Counted from the first letter of the stretch, positions 23,543 through 35,216 are shown. The stretch is DNA of 54,208 nucleotides from Rouxiella silvae (GCF_002093625.1 NZ_MRWD01000039.1:1-54208); one strand, 5' to 3'. Notes: generated by a model from the sequence alone, not told the origin. Program-made: numbers and translations.

Positions 23543-24820
23543 ATGACAACGATCACCGCACTGCGCGTTGAAGACATTCGCTTTCCCACCTCACTGGCGC
23601 TCGATGGTTCGGATGCCATGAATCCAGACCCTGATTATTCAGCGGCCTATGTCATTTTAGAGACAGATAATCCGGCACTCAGCGGGCACGGTCTGACCTT
23701 CACGATTGGCCGCGGCAACGAGATTTGCTGTGCCGCTATTTCCGCTCTCGAACACTTGGTGGTCGGGCGTGATTTAGCCATTATCACCGCCGATATGGGC
23801 CAGTTCTGGCGTGATTTTACCGGCGACAGCCAACTGCGCTGGATTGGTCCAGATAAAGGCGCCATGCATCTGGCAACGGGCGCGGTCGTCAACGCGGTAT
23901 GGGATCTGTGGAGTAAATCGGTGGGCAAACCCCTATGGCAGCTGGTAGCCGAGATGTCGCCCGAGGAGTTGGTGCGCTGCGTCGATTTCCGCTACATCAC
24001 CGACTGTATTACCCCAGAGGAGGCGCTGACCTTGTTGCAGCAGCGCAGTGATAACAAGGCGCAGCGCCTTGAGAAACTGCTGGCGCAGGGGTATCCGTGC
24101 TACACCACCTCTGCCGGTTGGCTGGGTTATTCCGACGAAAAACTGCGCCGCCTGTGTCAGGAAGCCGTCGACGCCGGATTTGACTATCTCAAACTCAAGG
24201 TGGGTCGTGATTTACAGGACGATATTCGCCGAGTGCGCATTGCCCGCGAGGTAATTGGCCCTGAGCGTAAACTGATGATCGATGCGAATCAGGTGTGGGA
24301 AACCAACGACGCTATTCCGTGGGTCAACGCGCTGGCCTTTGCCAAACCGTGGTTTATCGAAGAGCCCACCAGCCCTGACGATATTGAAGGCCATCGCCGC
24401 ATTCGTCAGGCAGTGGCGCCCATTAAAGTCGCCACCGGCGAAATGTGCCAAAACCGAATTATGTTCAAGCAGTTCATCGTGCGCGAGGCCATTGACGTGG
24501 TGCAAATTGACGCCTGCCGTATGGGCGGAGTTAACGAGGTGCTGGCGGTGATGCTGATGGCGGCGAAATACAATCTGCCAGTTTGTCCACACGCCGGTGG
24601 CGTAGGACTGTGCGAATACGTGCAGCATCTGTCGATGATCGATTATCTGTGCATTGCCGGAACCCACGAAGGACGAGTCATTGAGTACGTTGACCACCTG
24701 CACGAACATTTTGTGCACCCTTGCAACATCAAAGGCGCGGCCTATATGCCTCCGCAGGCACCCGGTTTCTCGATTGAGATGCACCCATCTTCAATCGAAC
24801 AGTATCGCCACCGTGCCTGA
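23543..24820 (+). CDS. fucD: L-fuconate dehydratase (enolase superfamily)
   Basis: 425 residues. All active-site residues described for Xanthomonas FucD occur with an offset of one: general bases K217-x-K219 (YLKLKVG), magnesium ligands D247, E273 and E300, and H350 in CPHAGGVGLCEYV. The first 130 residues are the capping domain. The enzyme removes water from L-fuconate to give 2-keto-3-deoxy-L-fuconate. The exact positional agreement makes this the firmest functional call in the operon and anchors the assignments of its neighbours. Related activities on L-galactonate or D-arabinonate are expected as side reactions. Confidence 0.93.
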   Translation: MTTITALRVEDIRFPTSLALDGSDAMNPDPDYSAAYVILETDNPALSGHGLTFTIGRGNEICCAAISALEHLVVGRDLAIITADMGQFWRDFTGDSQLRWIGPDKGAMHLATGAVVNAVWDLWSKSVGKPLWQLVAEMSPEELVRCVDFRYITDCITPEEALTLLQQRSDNKAQRLEKLLAQGYPCYTTSAGWLGYSDEKLRRLCQEAVDAGFDYLKLKVGRDLQDDIRRVRIAREVIGPERKLMIDANQVWETNDAIPWVNALAFAKPWFIEEPTSPDDIEGHRRIRQAVAPIKVATGEMCQNRIMFKQFIVREAIDVVQIDACRMGGVNEVLAVMLMAAKYNLPVCPHAGGVGLCEYVQHLSMIDYLCIAGTHEGRVIEYVDHLHEHFVHPCNIKGAAYMPPQAPGFSIEMHPSSIEQYRHRA

Positions 24821-24845
24821 ACGCCAAGGATAAGGAGAGGGTTTG

Positions 24846-26855
<2,010 letters not shown>

Positions 26856-27003
26856 CAGCAGCGTTAAAAACGTCTTTACCGAAACCTACATGAACATTGG
26901 TATTCAAGCTATCTGACATAAAAAACCAGTCGTAACAGGCTGAATCATTGAATTAATGCCCGCGCTTAATGAGATGCAGGCACCAGATACTGAGGAACGC
27001 ACC

Positions 27004-28233
27004 ATGCTCGCCAACAAAACCGAAACTCGGCCCTACAGCGGTGAAAAGCCAAAAACCAATTTCCGCGTGGCCTTTACTCTCGTCACCACGCTGTTTTTTC
27101 TGTGGGGATTGTCCTATGGGTTGCTGGACGTATTAAATAAACACTTTCAGGAAGTGCTACACGTTAATAAAGCACAGTCTGGCCTGCTGCAGGCCGCTTA
27201 TTTCGGTGCCTATTTTATTATCGCCCTGCCCGCAGGATTCTTTATGGACCGCTATGGCTACAAGGCGGGTATTTTAGTCGGACTTTGCCTCTACGCACTG
27301 GGCGCTCTGCTGTTTGTACCGGCGGCGGCGGCCAGCAGCTTCGCGATGTTCCTGTTCGCATTATTCGTGATTGCCTTAGGGCTTGGTTGCCTCGAAACTG
27401 CGGCCAACCCTTATGCCACGGTGCTGGGCGACCCTTCGGGCGCAGAGAGAAGGCTTAACCTTTCGCAATCTTTCAACGGATTAGGGCAGTTTATCGGCCC
27501 AATTATTGGCGGCTCGCTGTTTTTTTCCGCACAACAGGGTGCGGCACAAGACGGGTTAGCCTCCGTTAAAATCACCTATGTGGCCATTGCGGCGCTGGTA
27601 CTGCTGATAGCCCTGCTCTTTGGTCGTACTCGCCTGCCGGATATTCGCGAGCAGGAGTCGGCGCAGAGTCAGGTGCTTGAAAAAGGGCTGTGGCAGCACA
27701 AACATTTCACCGGCGGAGTGATCGCACAATTTTTCTACGTAGCGGCACAGGTTGGCGTCGGGGCATTCTTTATAAATTACACCACTGAGCACTGGCACAC
27801 GTTATCGAACCAGAACGCCTCTTATCTGCTCTCGATTGGCTTGATAAGTTTCATGGTCGGCCGCTTCTTTAGCACCTGGTTAATGAGTTATGTTAAACCG
27901 GCCAAGCTGCTAATTATCTATTCGGCGATAAATATCGTGCTGTGCGGCATTGTCGTCGCCGGCATCGATAATGTTTCGGTTATTGCCTTGGTGGCCGTGT
28001 TCTTCTTTATGTCGATCATGTTCCCGACTATTTTTGCGATGGGCGTGAAAAACATGGGTTCGCAGACCAAACGTGCCAGCTCGCTAATGATCATGGCCAT
28101 TGTGGGCGGGGCCATCATGCCTTACCTGATGGGTGCCATTGCCGACCATTACTCAACCGCCCTCTCGTATTCCTTACCGCTCATCTGTTTTGCCGTAGTA
28201 CTGGTTTACGGGCTACGTCAGCGAGCGCAATAG
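27004..28233 (+). CDS. fucP: L-fucose:proton symporter FucP
   Basis: 409 residues. ATG 27004 has GAGGAA about 7 bases before it; the in-frame ATG at 26956 lacks one. Twelve membrane helices of the fucose-glucose-galactose MFS subfamily. FucP hallmarks are FFLWGLSYGLLDVLNKHFQ in helix 1 and the acidic residue in LGCLETAANPY (helix 4), part of the proton/substrate site. The stretch SLSQSFNGLGQFIGP-like is present as LNLSQSFNGLGQ. A 148-base gap to the mutarotase gene may hold a promoter of its own. It imports the sugar for the preceding catabolic genes. Confidence 0.88.
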   Translation: MLANKTETRPYSGEKPKTNFRVAFTLVTTLFFLWGLSYGLLDVLNKHFQEVLHVNKAQSGLLQAAYFGAYFIIALPAGFFMDRYGYKAGILVGLCLYALGALLFVPAAAASSFAMFLFALFVIALGLGCLETAANPYATVLGDPSGAERRLNLSQSFNGLGQFIGPIIGGSLFFSAQQGAAQDGLASVKITYVAIAALVLLIALLFGRTRLPDIREQESAQSQVLEKGLWQHKHFTGGVIAQFFYVAAQVGVGAFFINYTTEHWHTLSNQNASYLLSIGLISFMVGRFFSTWLMSYVKPAKLLIIYSAINIVLCGIVVAGIDNVSVIALVAVFFFMSIMFPTIFAMGVKNMGSQTKRASSLMIMAIVGGAIMPYLMGAIADHYSTALSYSLPLICFAVVLVYGLRQRAQ

Positions 28234-28252
28234 CGGTCAATTTGATAAATAA

Positions 28253-28278
28253 ACCGGCTCAAGATCCCGTGGGCCGGT
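28253..28278 (+). terminator. Possible terminator after fucP
   Basis: A stem ACCGGC / GCCGGT with a 14-base loop lies 20 bases after the stop, followed by AAATCTG. There is no T tract, so termination is doubtful. Confidence 0.3.
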
Positions 28279-28407
28279 AAATCTGTGTAGACACTCCCCT
28301 TTTCCTACCCTATAAGCAGACTTATCTGAGTGCTAATTTTGCGCCTTTCTCGCATAAAGAGTGCAGCAATCGCACCATGAAGAAATAACCCCAAGGGAAG
28401 AATAAAA

Positions 28408-29070
28408 ATGAATAAACGTATTCTCGTTATTGCCAGTACGCTGTGTCTTACGCTTGGCCTGTCTGCCTGTACGACCAACCCTTACACCGGTGAGTCTGAA
28501 GCAGGGAAATCGGGGATCGGAGCCGGCATTGGTGCTGCTCTGGGCGCAGGCGTGGGCATGCTTTCTTCGTCAAAACATGACCGCGGCAAAGGCGCATTAA
28601 TTGGCGCGGCAGCGGGTGCAGCTCTCGGCGGCGGCGCAGGCTATTATATGGACGTGCAGGAAGCGAAGCTGCGCGACAAAATGAAGGGCACCGGCGTTAG
28701 CGTAACCCGCCAGGGTGACAATATTGTGCTGAACATGCCAAATAATGTGACCTTCGACAGCAGCAGCAGCACGCTGAAACCGGCCGGTGCCAATACCTTG
28801 ACCGGCGTGGCGATGGTGCTGAAAGAGTATCCGAAAACTGCCGTTAATATCGTCGGTTACACTGACAGTACCGGTGGCCAGGCGCTGAATATGAGGCTGT
28901 CCCAACAGCGTGCTGACGGCGTAGGCAGTGCGTTGATTACCCAAGGCGTGGCGGGCAGTCGCGTACACACTTCGGGCGCAGGCCCGGCCAATCCTATTGC
29001 CTCCAACGCAACGGCGGAAGGCAAGGCGCAGAACCGTCGTGTAGAAATAACGCTCAGCCCAATGCAGTAA
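28408..29070 (+). CDS. yiaD: OmpA-family outer-membrane lipoprotein YiaD
   Basis: 220 residues (219 in E. coli). Lipobox LSAC at residue 21, then a glycine-rich glycine-zipper region (about 38-80), then an OmpA C-like peptidoglycan-binding domain (about 105-215). The latter has NNVTFDSSSSTLKPAG, VGYTDSTGG, LSQQRADGV and QNRRVEITL, the conserved residues that hold diaminopimelate. It tethers the outer membrane to peptidoglycan; E. coli YiaD is a multicopy suppressor of bamB defects. In E. coli it lies beside ghrB; here ghrB is 3.7 kb further on, with the ketogluconate genes between. Confidence 0.93.
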   Translation: MNKRILVIASTLCLTLGLSACTTNPYTGESEAGKSGIGAGIGAALGAGVGMLSSSKHDRGKGALIGAAAGAALGGGAGYYMDVQEAKLRDKMKGTGVSVTRQGDNIVLNMPNNVTFDSSSSTLKPAGANTLTGVAMVLKEYPKTAVNIVGYTDSTGGQALNMRLSQQRADGVGSALITQGVAGSRVHTSGAGPANPIASNATAEGKAQNRRVEITLSPMQ

Positions 29071-29083
29071 TATTTTCTCTAAA

Positions 29084-29112
29084 AAACCGGCAAGACATTG
29101 CCGGTTTCATTT
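29084..29112 (+). terminator. Terminator of yiaD
   Basis: A 10-base-pair stem AAACCGGCAA / TTGCCGGTTT with a GACA loop is followed by TTTCATTT, 14 bases after the yiaD stop. Confidence 0.8.
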
Positions 29113-29230
29113 CCCTGTAAAATCCACACTGCTTTGCCTCGCCGCTCTGTGCTAGTCTCGAATATCCAGAAATAACCTTTTTCTCTATTATCGCAACAGG
29201 TTAACTGGCGACCATCACAGGAGAGTAAAC

Positions 29231-30268
29231 GTGAGCAGGGTTAAGACATCGCAGACACCCGCCCCTCGAGCAACCATCAGGGACGTGGCCAGCGCCGCCA
29301 AAACCGGAAAAACCAGCGTTTCGCGTTATTTAAACGGGGAACAGCACCTGCTTTCCGACGCATTGAAAGAACGTATTGAGCGGGCGATAGCCCTGTTGGA
29401 CTATCAGCCGAGCCAGATGGCCCGCAGTCTAAAAAGTGGGGAAACGCGCCTTATTGGGCTGATCATCGCCGATATCACTAATCCCTACTCGGTAGAAGTG
29501 ATGCGCGGCGTTGAAGCGGCTTGCCGTCAACAAGGGTTAACGCTGCTGGTCTGCAACACCAATAATGAGATCAATCAGGAAAAACACTACTTGCAGTTGC
29601 TGAGCAGTTATCGCGTAGACGGCATCGTGGTGAACGCCGTAGGCATGCGCGAGGATGCTATTTCATCCTTGCAACAGTCTCAGCTGCCGATGGTGCTGAT
29701 TGACCGTAAAGTGGCCAATTTTTCCTGTGATGTCATTGGCTTGAACAATGCCGAAGCGACCACCGAGGTCACGCAGCATTTGCTGAAACAGGGATTTGAG
29801 GCGATTTTATTTTTAAGCGAACCCGTGACCATTAATACCCGCCTCGACAGGCTGCATACTTTCCTAAAACAGATGCAGAAAGAGCCGCAAAAGTTTGCCG
29901 AACAGGGTGAAGTCGAGTTGAGTAACAGTCAGGGGCTTGAAAAACTGCTGCAAGACTTCTCGGCACGCCATCCTGATAAGCGCCGCGCGGTTATCTCAGT
30001 CAATGGCGCACTGACGCTGGTGATTGCCCGCGTCATGCGCAAAATCGGCATGGTGTGGGGAAAAGACATTGGCCTGCTGGGCTTCGACGACCTTGAATGG
30101 GCCGAGCTGGCGGGGGTCGGTATTACTACGCTGAAGCAACCTACCTATGAAATGGGCTTCGCGGCCCTTAATCAGTTAGTCAAACGTATTCAGGGCAGTG
30201 ATGAACCCATTCGTGAACACGCGTTTTCCGGTGAGTTGATCGTTCGAGGCTCCACTCATCCCCTTTAA
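29231..30268 (+). CDS. ptxS: LacI-family regulator of the ketogluconate cluster (PtxS-like)
   Basis: 345 residues, GTG start at 29231 after AGGAGAG. The N-terminal helix-turn-helix is RATIRDVASAAKTGKTSVSRYLNG (residues 14-37), followed by the hinge helix region YQPSQMARSLKSG and a periplasmic-binding-protein-like effector domain. The gene order regulator, KguE-like, KguT-like, GhrB/KguD-like matches the 2-ketogluconate loci of pseudomonads and enterobacteria. A near-palindrome TGGTACCGGTTCCA at 30357, close to the known PtxS operator TGAAACCGGTTTCA, lies in front of the next gene. The effector is therefore probably 2-ketogluconate. A GntR/gluconate-type LacI protein is the alternative. Confidence 0.75.
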   Translation: MSRVKTSQTPAPRATIRDVASAAKTGKTSVSRYLNGEQHLLSDALKERIERAIALLDYQPSQMARSLKSGETRLIGLIIADITNPYSVEVMRGVEAACRQQGLTLLVCNTNNEINQEKHYLQLLSSYRVDGIVVNAVGMREDAISSLQQSQLPMVLIDRKVANFSCDVIGLNNAEATTEVTQHLLKQGFEAILFLSEPVTINTRLDRLHTFLKQMQKEPQKFAEQGEVELSNSQGLEKLLQDFSARHPDKRRAVISVNGALTLVIARVMRKIGMVWGKDIGLLGFDDLEWAELAGVGITTLKQPTYEMGFAALNQLVKRIQGSDEPIREHAFSGELIVRGSTHPL

Positions 30269-30356
30269 TCCCTCCTCAATGCATTACGCCGAAACCGTGA
30301 CTTTGATCTCGTTCTTCAAGGACGAGATTATGTTTTCCTGTTAGCGAACTTTCTAT

Positions 30357-30370
30357 TGGTACCGGTTCCA
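30357..30370 (+). promoter_or_regulatory. PtxS-like operator in front of kguE
   Basis: TGGTACCGGTTCCA is a 14-base palindrome with one symmetric mismatch pair. It shares the central ACCGGT and outer TG/CA with the PtxS site of Pseudomonas. It lies 127 bases before the kguE start and 89 bases after the regulator gene, where repression of the catabolic genes would be expected. Confidence 0.6.
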
Positions 30371-30496
30371 GTTAATGTGATGTTAACAGCTTCTTCGCCT
30401 TCGGCGAAAATTGGCCTACCTTTAACTATCGGGTTTACCGCGCTATCAGGTTTTCTTTCAAGTCTAAAAAACAACCACGCTTTAAGGATTATTGGC

Positions 30497-31279
30497 ATGC
30501 AGACACCAGAGAATTTGGCAAAAATAGTTATTGTTACAGCAGCTTATGGTTATCAGACAGTCAAAGACCTCGGCGGCCAGGCTGAGCTACTTAAACATAT
30601 TGCCGAGTCCGGCGCCGACGGCGTAGAGATCCGCCGCGAGCTGTTCGTCGAAGGTGAAATCAATCATCTGGATGCTCTGGCAGAAAAAATACGCCAGCAC
30701 GGGCTGATTGCCTTTTACTCCGTTCCTGAATCTCTGTTTCTGCCGGGTGGCGAAGTCAACCCATCATTGGCGGACTTTTTAAGCGAAGCAGAAAGCTTGG
30801 GTGCGCATAAACTGAAAATTGCCCTCGGTAACTTCAAGCCGGGGCTAGATCTCACCGCGCTTAAAGTACTGGTTAAACAACACCGCGTTGAAGTGGTGGT
30901 CGAAAACGATCAAACGCCAGACGGCGGAATTCTTCATCCGATGAACGCCTTTTTCTTCGCCGCCGAATCGTTGCATCTTCCGGTTGCGATGACCTTCGAT
31001 ATGGCCAACTGGCTGTGGGTGGGTCAGGATGCGCTGGAAGCTGCTAAAACGTTGAGCGAACACGTCAGCTATGTCCACGTTAAAGCCGCGCAGGAACGTA
31101 ATGGCAAGCTTCACGCCGTCGCGCTTGATGACAGCGACGGGAGTTGGAAACCGGTTCTGGCCGCATTACCTCGCTCAGCGCCGCGCGGTATCGAGTTCCC
31201 ACTGGAAGGCGATGACCTGACTGCCGTGACGCGTTACTACGTTGATTTGTTGCGTAAGGAAGCCGCGGAAGCCCAGTAA
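30497..31279 (+). CDS. kguE: Sugar phosphate isomerase/epimerase-like TIM-barrel protein (KguE-like)
   Basis: 260 residues. ATG 30497 follows AAGGATT by 6 bases; a longer in-frame start runs into the operator region. AP endonuclease 2/xylose isomerase-like TIM barrel: ITAAYG-type first strand (VTAAYGYQTV), ADGVEIRRELF with an acidic ligand, LKIALGNF, VVVENDQTPDGG, MTFDMANWLWVG and YVHVKAAQ. The last few carry the usual metal-binding Glu, Asp and His. KguE proteins always accompany ketogluconate genes, but their catalytic role is not well settled. It is followed by the transporter 88 bases on. Confidence 0.75.
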   Translation: MQTPENLAKIVIVTAAYGYQTVKDLGGQAELLKHIAESGADGVEIRRELFVEGEINHLDALAEKIRQHGLIAFYSVPESLFLPGGEVNPSLADFLSEAESLGAHKLKIALGNFKPGLDLTALKVLVKQHRVEVVVENDQTPDGGILHPMNAFFFAAESLHLPVAMTFDMANWLWVGQDALEAAKTLSEHVSYVHVKAAQERNGKLHAVALDDSDGSWKPVLAALPRSAPRGIEFPLEGDDLTAVTRYYVDLLRKEAAEAQ

Positions 31280-31367
31280 TAAACAGGAGGCAAGATGAGT
31301 GTTATCACAATAAAGTGCCGTCATAAAACGCGAAATAGCAAAACATGCTCGGGAAAAGAGGTGATAA

Positions 31368-32636
31368 ATGAGTAAGGTAAAATTAGCCGCCAAGCGTTGG
31401 TGGTTTATTATGCCCATTATTTTTATTTCCTACAGCTTGGCGTACGTTGACCGTTCTAACTTCAGCTTTGCCTCCGCCGCCGGAATTAATGACGATCTGG
31501 GCATCACCAAGGGTATGTCCTCCCTGCTCGGTGCCCTGTTCTTTCTCGGTTATTTCTTCTTCCAAATCCCCGGAACAATTTATGCCGAGCGCCGCAGCGT
31601 TAAAAAGCTGGTGTTCTGGTGTTTACTGCTTTGGGGCGGCTTCGCCTCCTTAACCGGCATGGTAAACAGCATCCCCCTGCTGGCGGTTATCCGCTTCATG
31701 TTGGGCATTGTTGAGGCCGCGGTGATGCCTGCTCTGCTGGTTTACATCAGCAACTGGTTTACCCAATCTGAGCGCTCACGGGCCAATACCTTTCTAATCT
31801 TGGGTAATCCGGTCACGGTACTGTGGATGTCCGTGCTCTCCGGCTACCTCATTCACGCCTTCGGCTGGCGCGAGATGTTTATCTTTGAAGGTATTCCGGC
31901 GGTGATCTGGGCCGTTTTCTGGTGGTTTTTGGTGAAAGATAAGCCGGAACAGGTCAATTGGTTAAGCAAGGAGGAGAAACAAGCCTTAGCCGACGCGCTG
32001 GCGAAAGAGCAAGAAAATATCAAGGCCGTTGCCAACTACGGGCAGGCGTTTCGCTCGCGTAATGTCATCCTGCTGTGTCTACAGTATTTTACCTGGAGTA
32101 TCGGCGTTTATGGCTTCGTTTTATGGTTGCCCTCGATTCTGCGTGCCGGAAAATCAATGGGCATGGTCGAAGCGGGTTGGCTCTCTTCCGCACCCTATCT
32201 TGCCGCCACAATAGCCATGATTGTGGTCTCGTGGGCGTCCGACAAAATGCAAAATCGCAAGCTGTTCATCTGGCCATTGCTGCTTATCAGTGCCATCGCA
32301 TTTTTCGGATCCTGGGCCATCGGTCAGCATAATTTCTGGCTTTCGTATGGCTTGCTGGTCGTCGCTGGTGCAGCAATGTACGCACCTTATGGGCCATTTT
32401 TCGCCATTATTCCCGAAATGTTGCCCAAAAATGTGTCCGGTGGCGCGATGGCGTTGATCAACAGCCTTGGCGCTCTGGGCTCATTTTTTGGCTCCTGGTT
32501 TGTGGGTTATCTGAACGGCAGCACCGGGAGTCCGGCGGCATCGTTCATTTTTATGGCCGTCTCTCTACTGGCGTCCGTTGGTCTGACCCTGATGGTAAAA
32601 CCGGAAAAAACAGCAACGCCGCTTGAGGCTCATTGA
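31368..32636 (+). CDS. kguT: MFS transporter, probable 2-ketogluconate importer (KguT-like)
   Basis: 422 residues, twelve membrane helices, ACS family (YVDRSNFSFASAAGI in helix 1, RFMLGIVEAAVMPALLVYISNWF in helices 4-5). It has AGGTG about 8 bases before ATG. The neighbours (LacI regulator with PtxS-like operator, KguE, ketoaldonate reductase) point to 2-keto-D-gluconate as substrate. ACS carriers for other hexonates are very similar, so the substrate is inferred from context only. Confidence 0.75.
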   Translation: MSKVKLAAKRWWFIMPIIFISYSLAYVDRSNFSFASAAGINDDLGITKGMSSLLGALFFLGYFFFQIPGTIYAERRSVKKLVFWCLLLWGGFASLTGMVNSIPLLAVIRFMLGIVEAAVMPALLVYISNWFTQSERSRANTFLILGNPVTVLWMSVLSGYLIHAFGWREMFIFEGIPAVIWAVFWWFLVKDKPEQVNWLSKEEKQALADALAKEQENIKAVANYGQAFRSRNVILLCLQYFTWSIGVYGFVLWLPSILRAGKSMGMVEAGWLSSAPYLAATIAMIVVSWASDKMQNRKLFIWPLLLISAIAFFGSWAIGQHNFWLSYGLLVVAGAAMYAPYGPFFAIIPEMLPKNVSGGAMALINSLGALGSFFGSWFVGYLNGSTGSPAASFIFMAVSLLASVGLTLMVKPEKTATPLEAH

Positions 32637-32751
32637 AATAGTCTCTATTTTAATCAATGCGCCAGTGTGAAAGAAAATTAGCCTTAATAAACAGTAAAAA
32701 CAGCCTGACTAATTGAGTCTCTTACTAATCTTTAGCTTGATGGAGTATGTA

Positions 32752-33732
32752 ATGAAGCCGTCTATTGTTCTCTACAAAAAAATTGCCGCCGACCTGCATC
32801 AGCGTCTTGAGCAACACTTCTCAGTCGTTGAATTCAATGGTATTAACGCCGAAAACCGTGTTCAGGTTTATGAAGCTTTGAAACAGGCTGATGGCCTGAT
32901 TGGCTCCGGCGGGCCTATCAATAAAGAGCTAATCGATAATGCGCCCCGCCTGCGTGGCGTTTCAACTGCCTCCGCCGGATTCGACAGCTTTGACGTGGCG
33001 GAACTCACCCGTCGCGGCATTCCATTGTTTAATGCCCCGGCTGCACTCACCGATACCGTTGCCGACCTGGTTTTTTCATTGGTACTGGCAACCGCACGCC
33101 GCGTCGTTGAACTCACCAACCGCACAAAAGCGGGTGAGTGGAACGGCAATGCACCCACCGATTGGTTCGGCATCGACGTGCATCATAAAACCTTGGGAAT
33201 TATCGGCATGGGCCGCATTGGTCTGGCCGTGGCACAGCGTGCGAATCTCGGCTTCGACATGCCGATTCTTTACAACGCACGCAGCCAGCACAGCGAGGCC
33301 GAAGAGCGTTTTGGTGCACGCAAGTGCGACTTGGATACGTTGCTAGAAGAGTCTGATTTTGTTGTGGTTATTCTTCCACTCAGCGACCAGACTTTCCACA
33401 TCATCGGAAAAGAACAGTTCGCCAAAATGAAGTCTACCGGCATTTTGATCAGCGCAGGTCGCGGTCCGGTCATCGACGAGCAGGCACTGATTGAAGCACT
33501 GCAAAACGGCACCATCTACGGCGCAGGTCTGGACGTTTATGAAAAAGAACCGATGCCAAAAGATTCTGGCCTGCTGAAGCTGGATAACGTCGTCACTCTG
33601 CCGCACATCGGTTCGGCAACGGCACAAACCCGCTATGACATGGATGCGTTGGCGGTAGAAAATATCATCACTGCACTGTCAAACGAGACCAACGAGTTCT
33701 GTGTCAATGGTAAAGACCTGAAGAAATCCTGA
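32752..33732 (+). CDS. ghrB: 2-ketoaldonate/glyoxylate/hydroxypyruvate reductase GhrB
   Basis: 326 residues (324 in E. coli GhrB/TkrA). The start MKPSIVLYK equals E. coli MKPSVILYK and ATG 32752 follows TGGAG. D-2-hydroxyacid dehydrogenase fold: cofactor loop [17 protein letters not shown], the Arg residue after strand 2 (NARS) for NADPH, the catalytic Arg in [10 protein letters not shown], Glu in VYEKEPM, and His in LPHIGSAT. It reduces 2-ketogluconate to gluconate and also glyoxylate and hydroxypyruvate. In E. coli it stands between yiaD and yiaF; here it is the last gene of the ketogluconate cluster. This would let ketogluconate enter as gluconate without a kinase. Confidence 0.9.
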   Translation: MKPSIVLYKKIAADLHQRLEQHFSVVEFNGINAENRVQVYEALKQADGLIGSGGPINKELIDNAPRLRGVSTASAGFDSFDVAELTRRGIPLFNAPAALTDTVADLVFSLVLATARRVVELTNRTKAGEWNGNAPTDWFGIDVHHKTLGIIGMGRIGLAVAQRANLGFDMPILYNARSQHSEAEERFGARKCDLDTLLEESDFVVVILPLSDQTFHIIGKEQFAKMKSTGILISAGRGPVIDEQALIEALQNGTIYGAGLDVYEKEPMPKDSGLLKLDNVVTLPHIGSATAQTRYDMDALAVENIITALSNETNEFCVNGKDLKKS

Positions 33733-33781
33733 TTTCTTTCTGATTGCCTCCGCAGATATTGTTTTGCAGAGGCCGAGAGAA

Positions 33782-33826
33782 GGCGTGGCTCGGAACCGCT
33801 TGTCGGTTTTGTGCCACGCCCTTATT
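33782..33826 (+). terminator. Terminator of the ketogluconate cluster
   Basis: An 8-base-pair stem GGCGTGGC / GCCACGCC (33782-33789, 33813-33820) encloses a second hairpin AACCG / CGGTT and is followed by CTTATT. It is 50 bases past the ghrB stop. Confidence 0.65.
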
Positions 33827-33940
33827 ACTCCCTTACACCCCGCCCAATGCAAATTCTCTCTTAGTGTCTTCATCCGATTGCACTGCTTCGGCGCAGGCGT
33901 TAAGGTGGTCGTCACTTTTTGATAACACTAAAATCCTGCT

Positions 33941-35200
33941 ATGACGTTTTCTGTTTTTGGCGAAAAATTTACCCGTTTCTCAGGCATAACCCGCCTGATG
34001 GGCGATATGAACGACGGACTGCGCACGCCTGGAGCGGTCATGCTCGGCGGCGGTAACCCGGCTCAAATCCCTGAAATGCAGGAATACTTTCAGGAATTGC
34101 TCGGCGATATGCTGGCCGAAGGCAAACTCACCGAAGCGCTGTGCAACTACGATGGTCCGCAGGGTAAAGACGTTTTGCGTCACGCGCTGGCCAAAATGCT
34201 CAGCGAAGAGCAGGGTTGGGAGCTTACTGCGGATAACATCGCGTTAACCAACGGCAGTCAGAGCGCCTTTTTCTACCTGTTTAACCTGTTTGCCGGTAGA
34301 CGCAGCGACGGCTCGTTAAGCAAAGTGCTGTTCCCGCTGGCGCCCGAGTATCTGGGCTATGCCGATGCGGGCGTAGACGAAGAGCTGTTTGTCTCCGCCA
34401 AGCCAAATATTGAGCTGTTGCCAGAAGGTCAGTTTAAATATCACGTCGATTTTGACCATTTGCATATAGGTAAAGATATCGGCCTGATTTGCGTGTCGCG
34501 CCCAACGAATCCAACCGGCAACGTATTAACCGACGACGAACTTATTCGTCTTGACGCGTTGGCGCAGCAGCACAATATCCCCCTGCTTATCGATAACGCC
34601 TACGGTGTGCCGTTCCCAGGGATCGTGTTTACCGAAGCTACACCGCTGTGGAACCCGAATATTATTCTGTGCATGAGCCTGTCGAAACTGGGCCTGCCGG
34701 GTTCGCGCTGCGGTATCGTGGTTGCCGACGAGAAAACCATTAAAGCCATCAGCAATATGAACGGGATAATCAGTCTGTCACCCGGCAGCGTAGGCCCGGC
34801 GATGGCCAATGAGATGATTGCCCGCGGCGATTTGCTGCGCCTCTCCGAAGAGGTCATCAAGCCGTTTTATTTGCAGCGCGTGCAGGAGACGCTCGCCACG
34901 CTGCGCCGTTACTTGCCGGAAGAGCGCTGCCTGATCCACAAGCCAGAAGGCGCGATTTTCCTTTGGCTATGGTTCAAAGATTTGCCAATCACTACCGAAG
35001 TGCTGTATCAGCGTCTTAAAAAGCGCGGCGTGCTGATGGTACCCGGCGACTATTTCTTCCCTGGGCTGGAGCATCCGTGGGCGCACACCCAGCAGTGTAT
35101 GCGCATGAATTATGTGCCGGAAGCCAGCCAAATTGAGCGCGGCGTGGCTATTCTCGCCGAAGAAGTTGAACGCGCGCATCGGGAACACCGCGACGCCTGA
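33941..35200 (+). CDS. avtA: Valine-pyruvate aminotransferase (transaminase C)
   Basis: 419 residues (417 in E. coli) and co-linear with AvtA from MTFSVFGEKFTRFSGIT onward. Fold type I PLP enzyme: NYDGPQGK, substrate-binding SRPTNPTGN, DNAYGVPFPG, PLP lysine in SLSKLGLPGSRCG and the C-terminal carboxylate-binding Arg in QCMRMNYVPE. It transfers amino groups between L-valine, alanine, pyruvate and 2-oxoisovalerate in branched-chain amino acid metabolism. It is monocistronic, bracketed by the ghrB terminator and its own. Confidence 0.95.
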   Translation: MTFSVFGEKFTRFSGITRLMGDMNDGLRTPGAVMLGGGNPAQIPEMQEYFQELLGDMLAEGKLTEALCNYDGPQGKDVLRHALAKMLSEEQGWELTADNIALTNGSQSAFFYLFNLFAGRRSDGSLSKVLFPLAPEYLGYADAGVDEELFVSAKPNIELLPEGQFKYHVDFDHLHIGKDIGLICVSRPTNPTGNVLTDDELIRLDALAQQHNIPLLIDNAYGVPFPGIVFTEATPLWNPNIILCMSLSKLGLPGSRCGIVVADEKTIKAISNMNGIISLSPGSVGPAMANEMIARGDLLRLSEEVIKPFYLQRVQETLATLRRYLPEERCLIHKPEGAIFLWLWFKDLPITTEVLYQRLKKRGVLMVPGDYFFPGLEHPWAHTQQCMRMNYVPEASQIERGVAILAEEVERAHREHRDA

Positions 35201-35216
35201 ATCTGCACGCAAACAA

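Noticed and set aside
30391-30410. Hairpin TTCGCC/GGCGAA as a terminator after the LacI gene
   Set aside because: A 6-base-pair stem with no T tract on either strand after it; too weak to call.
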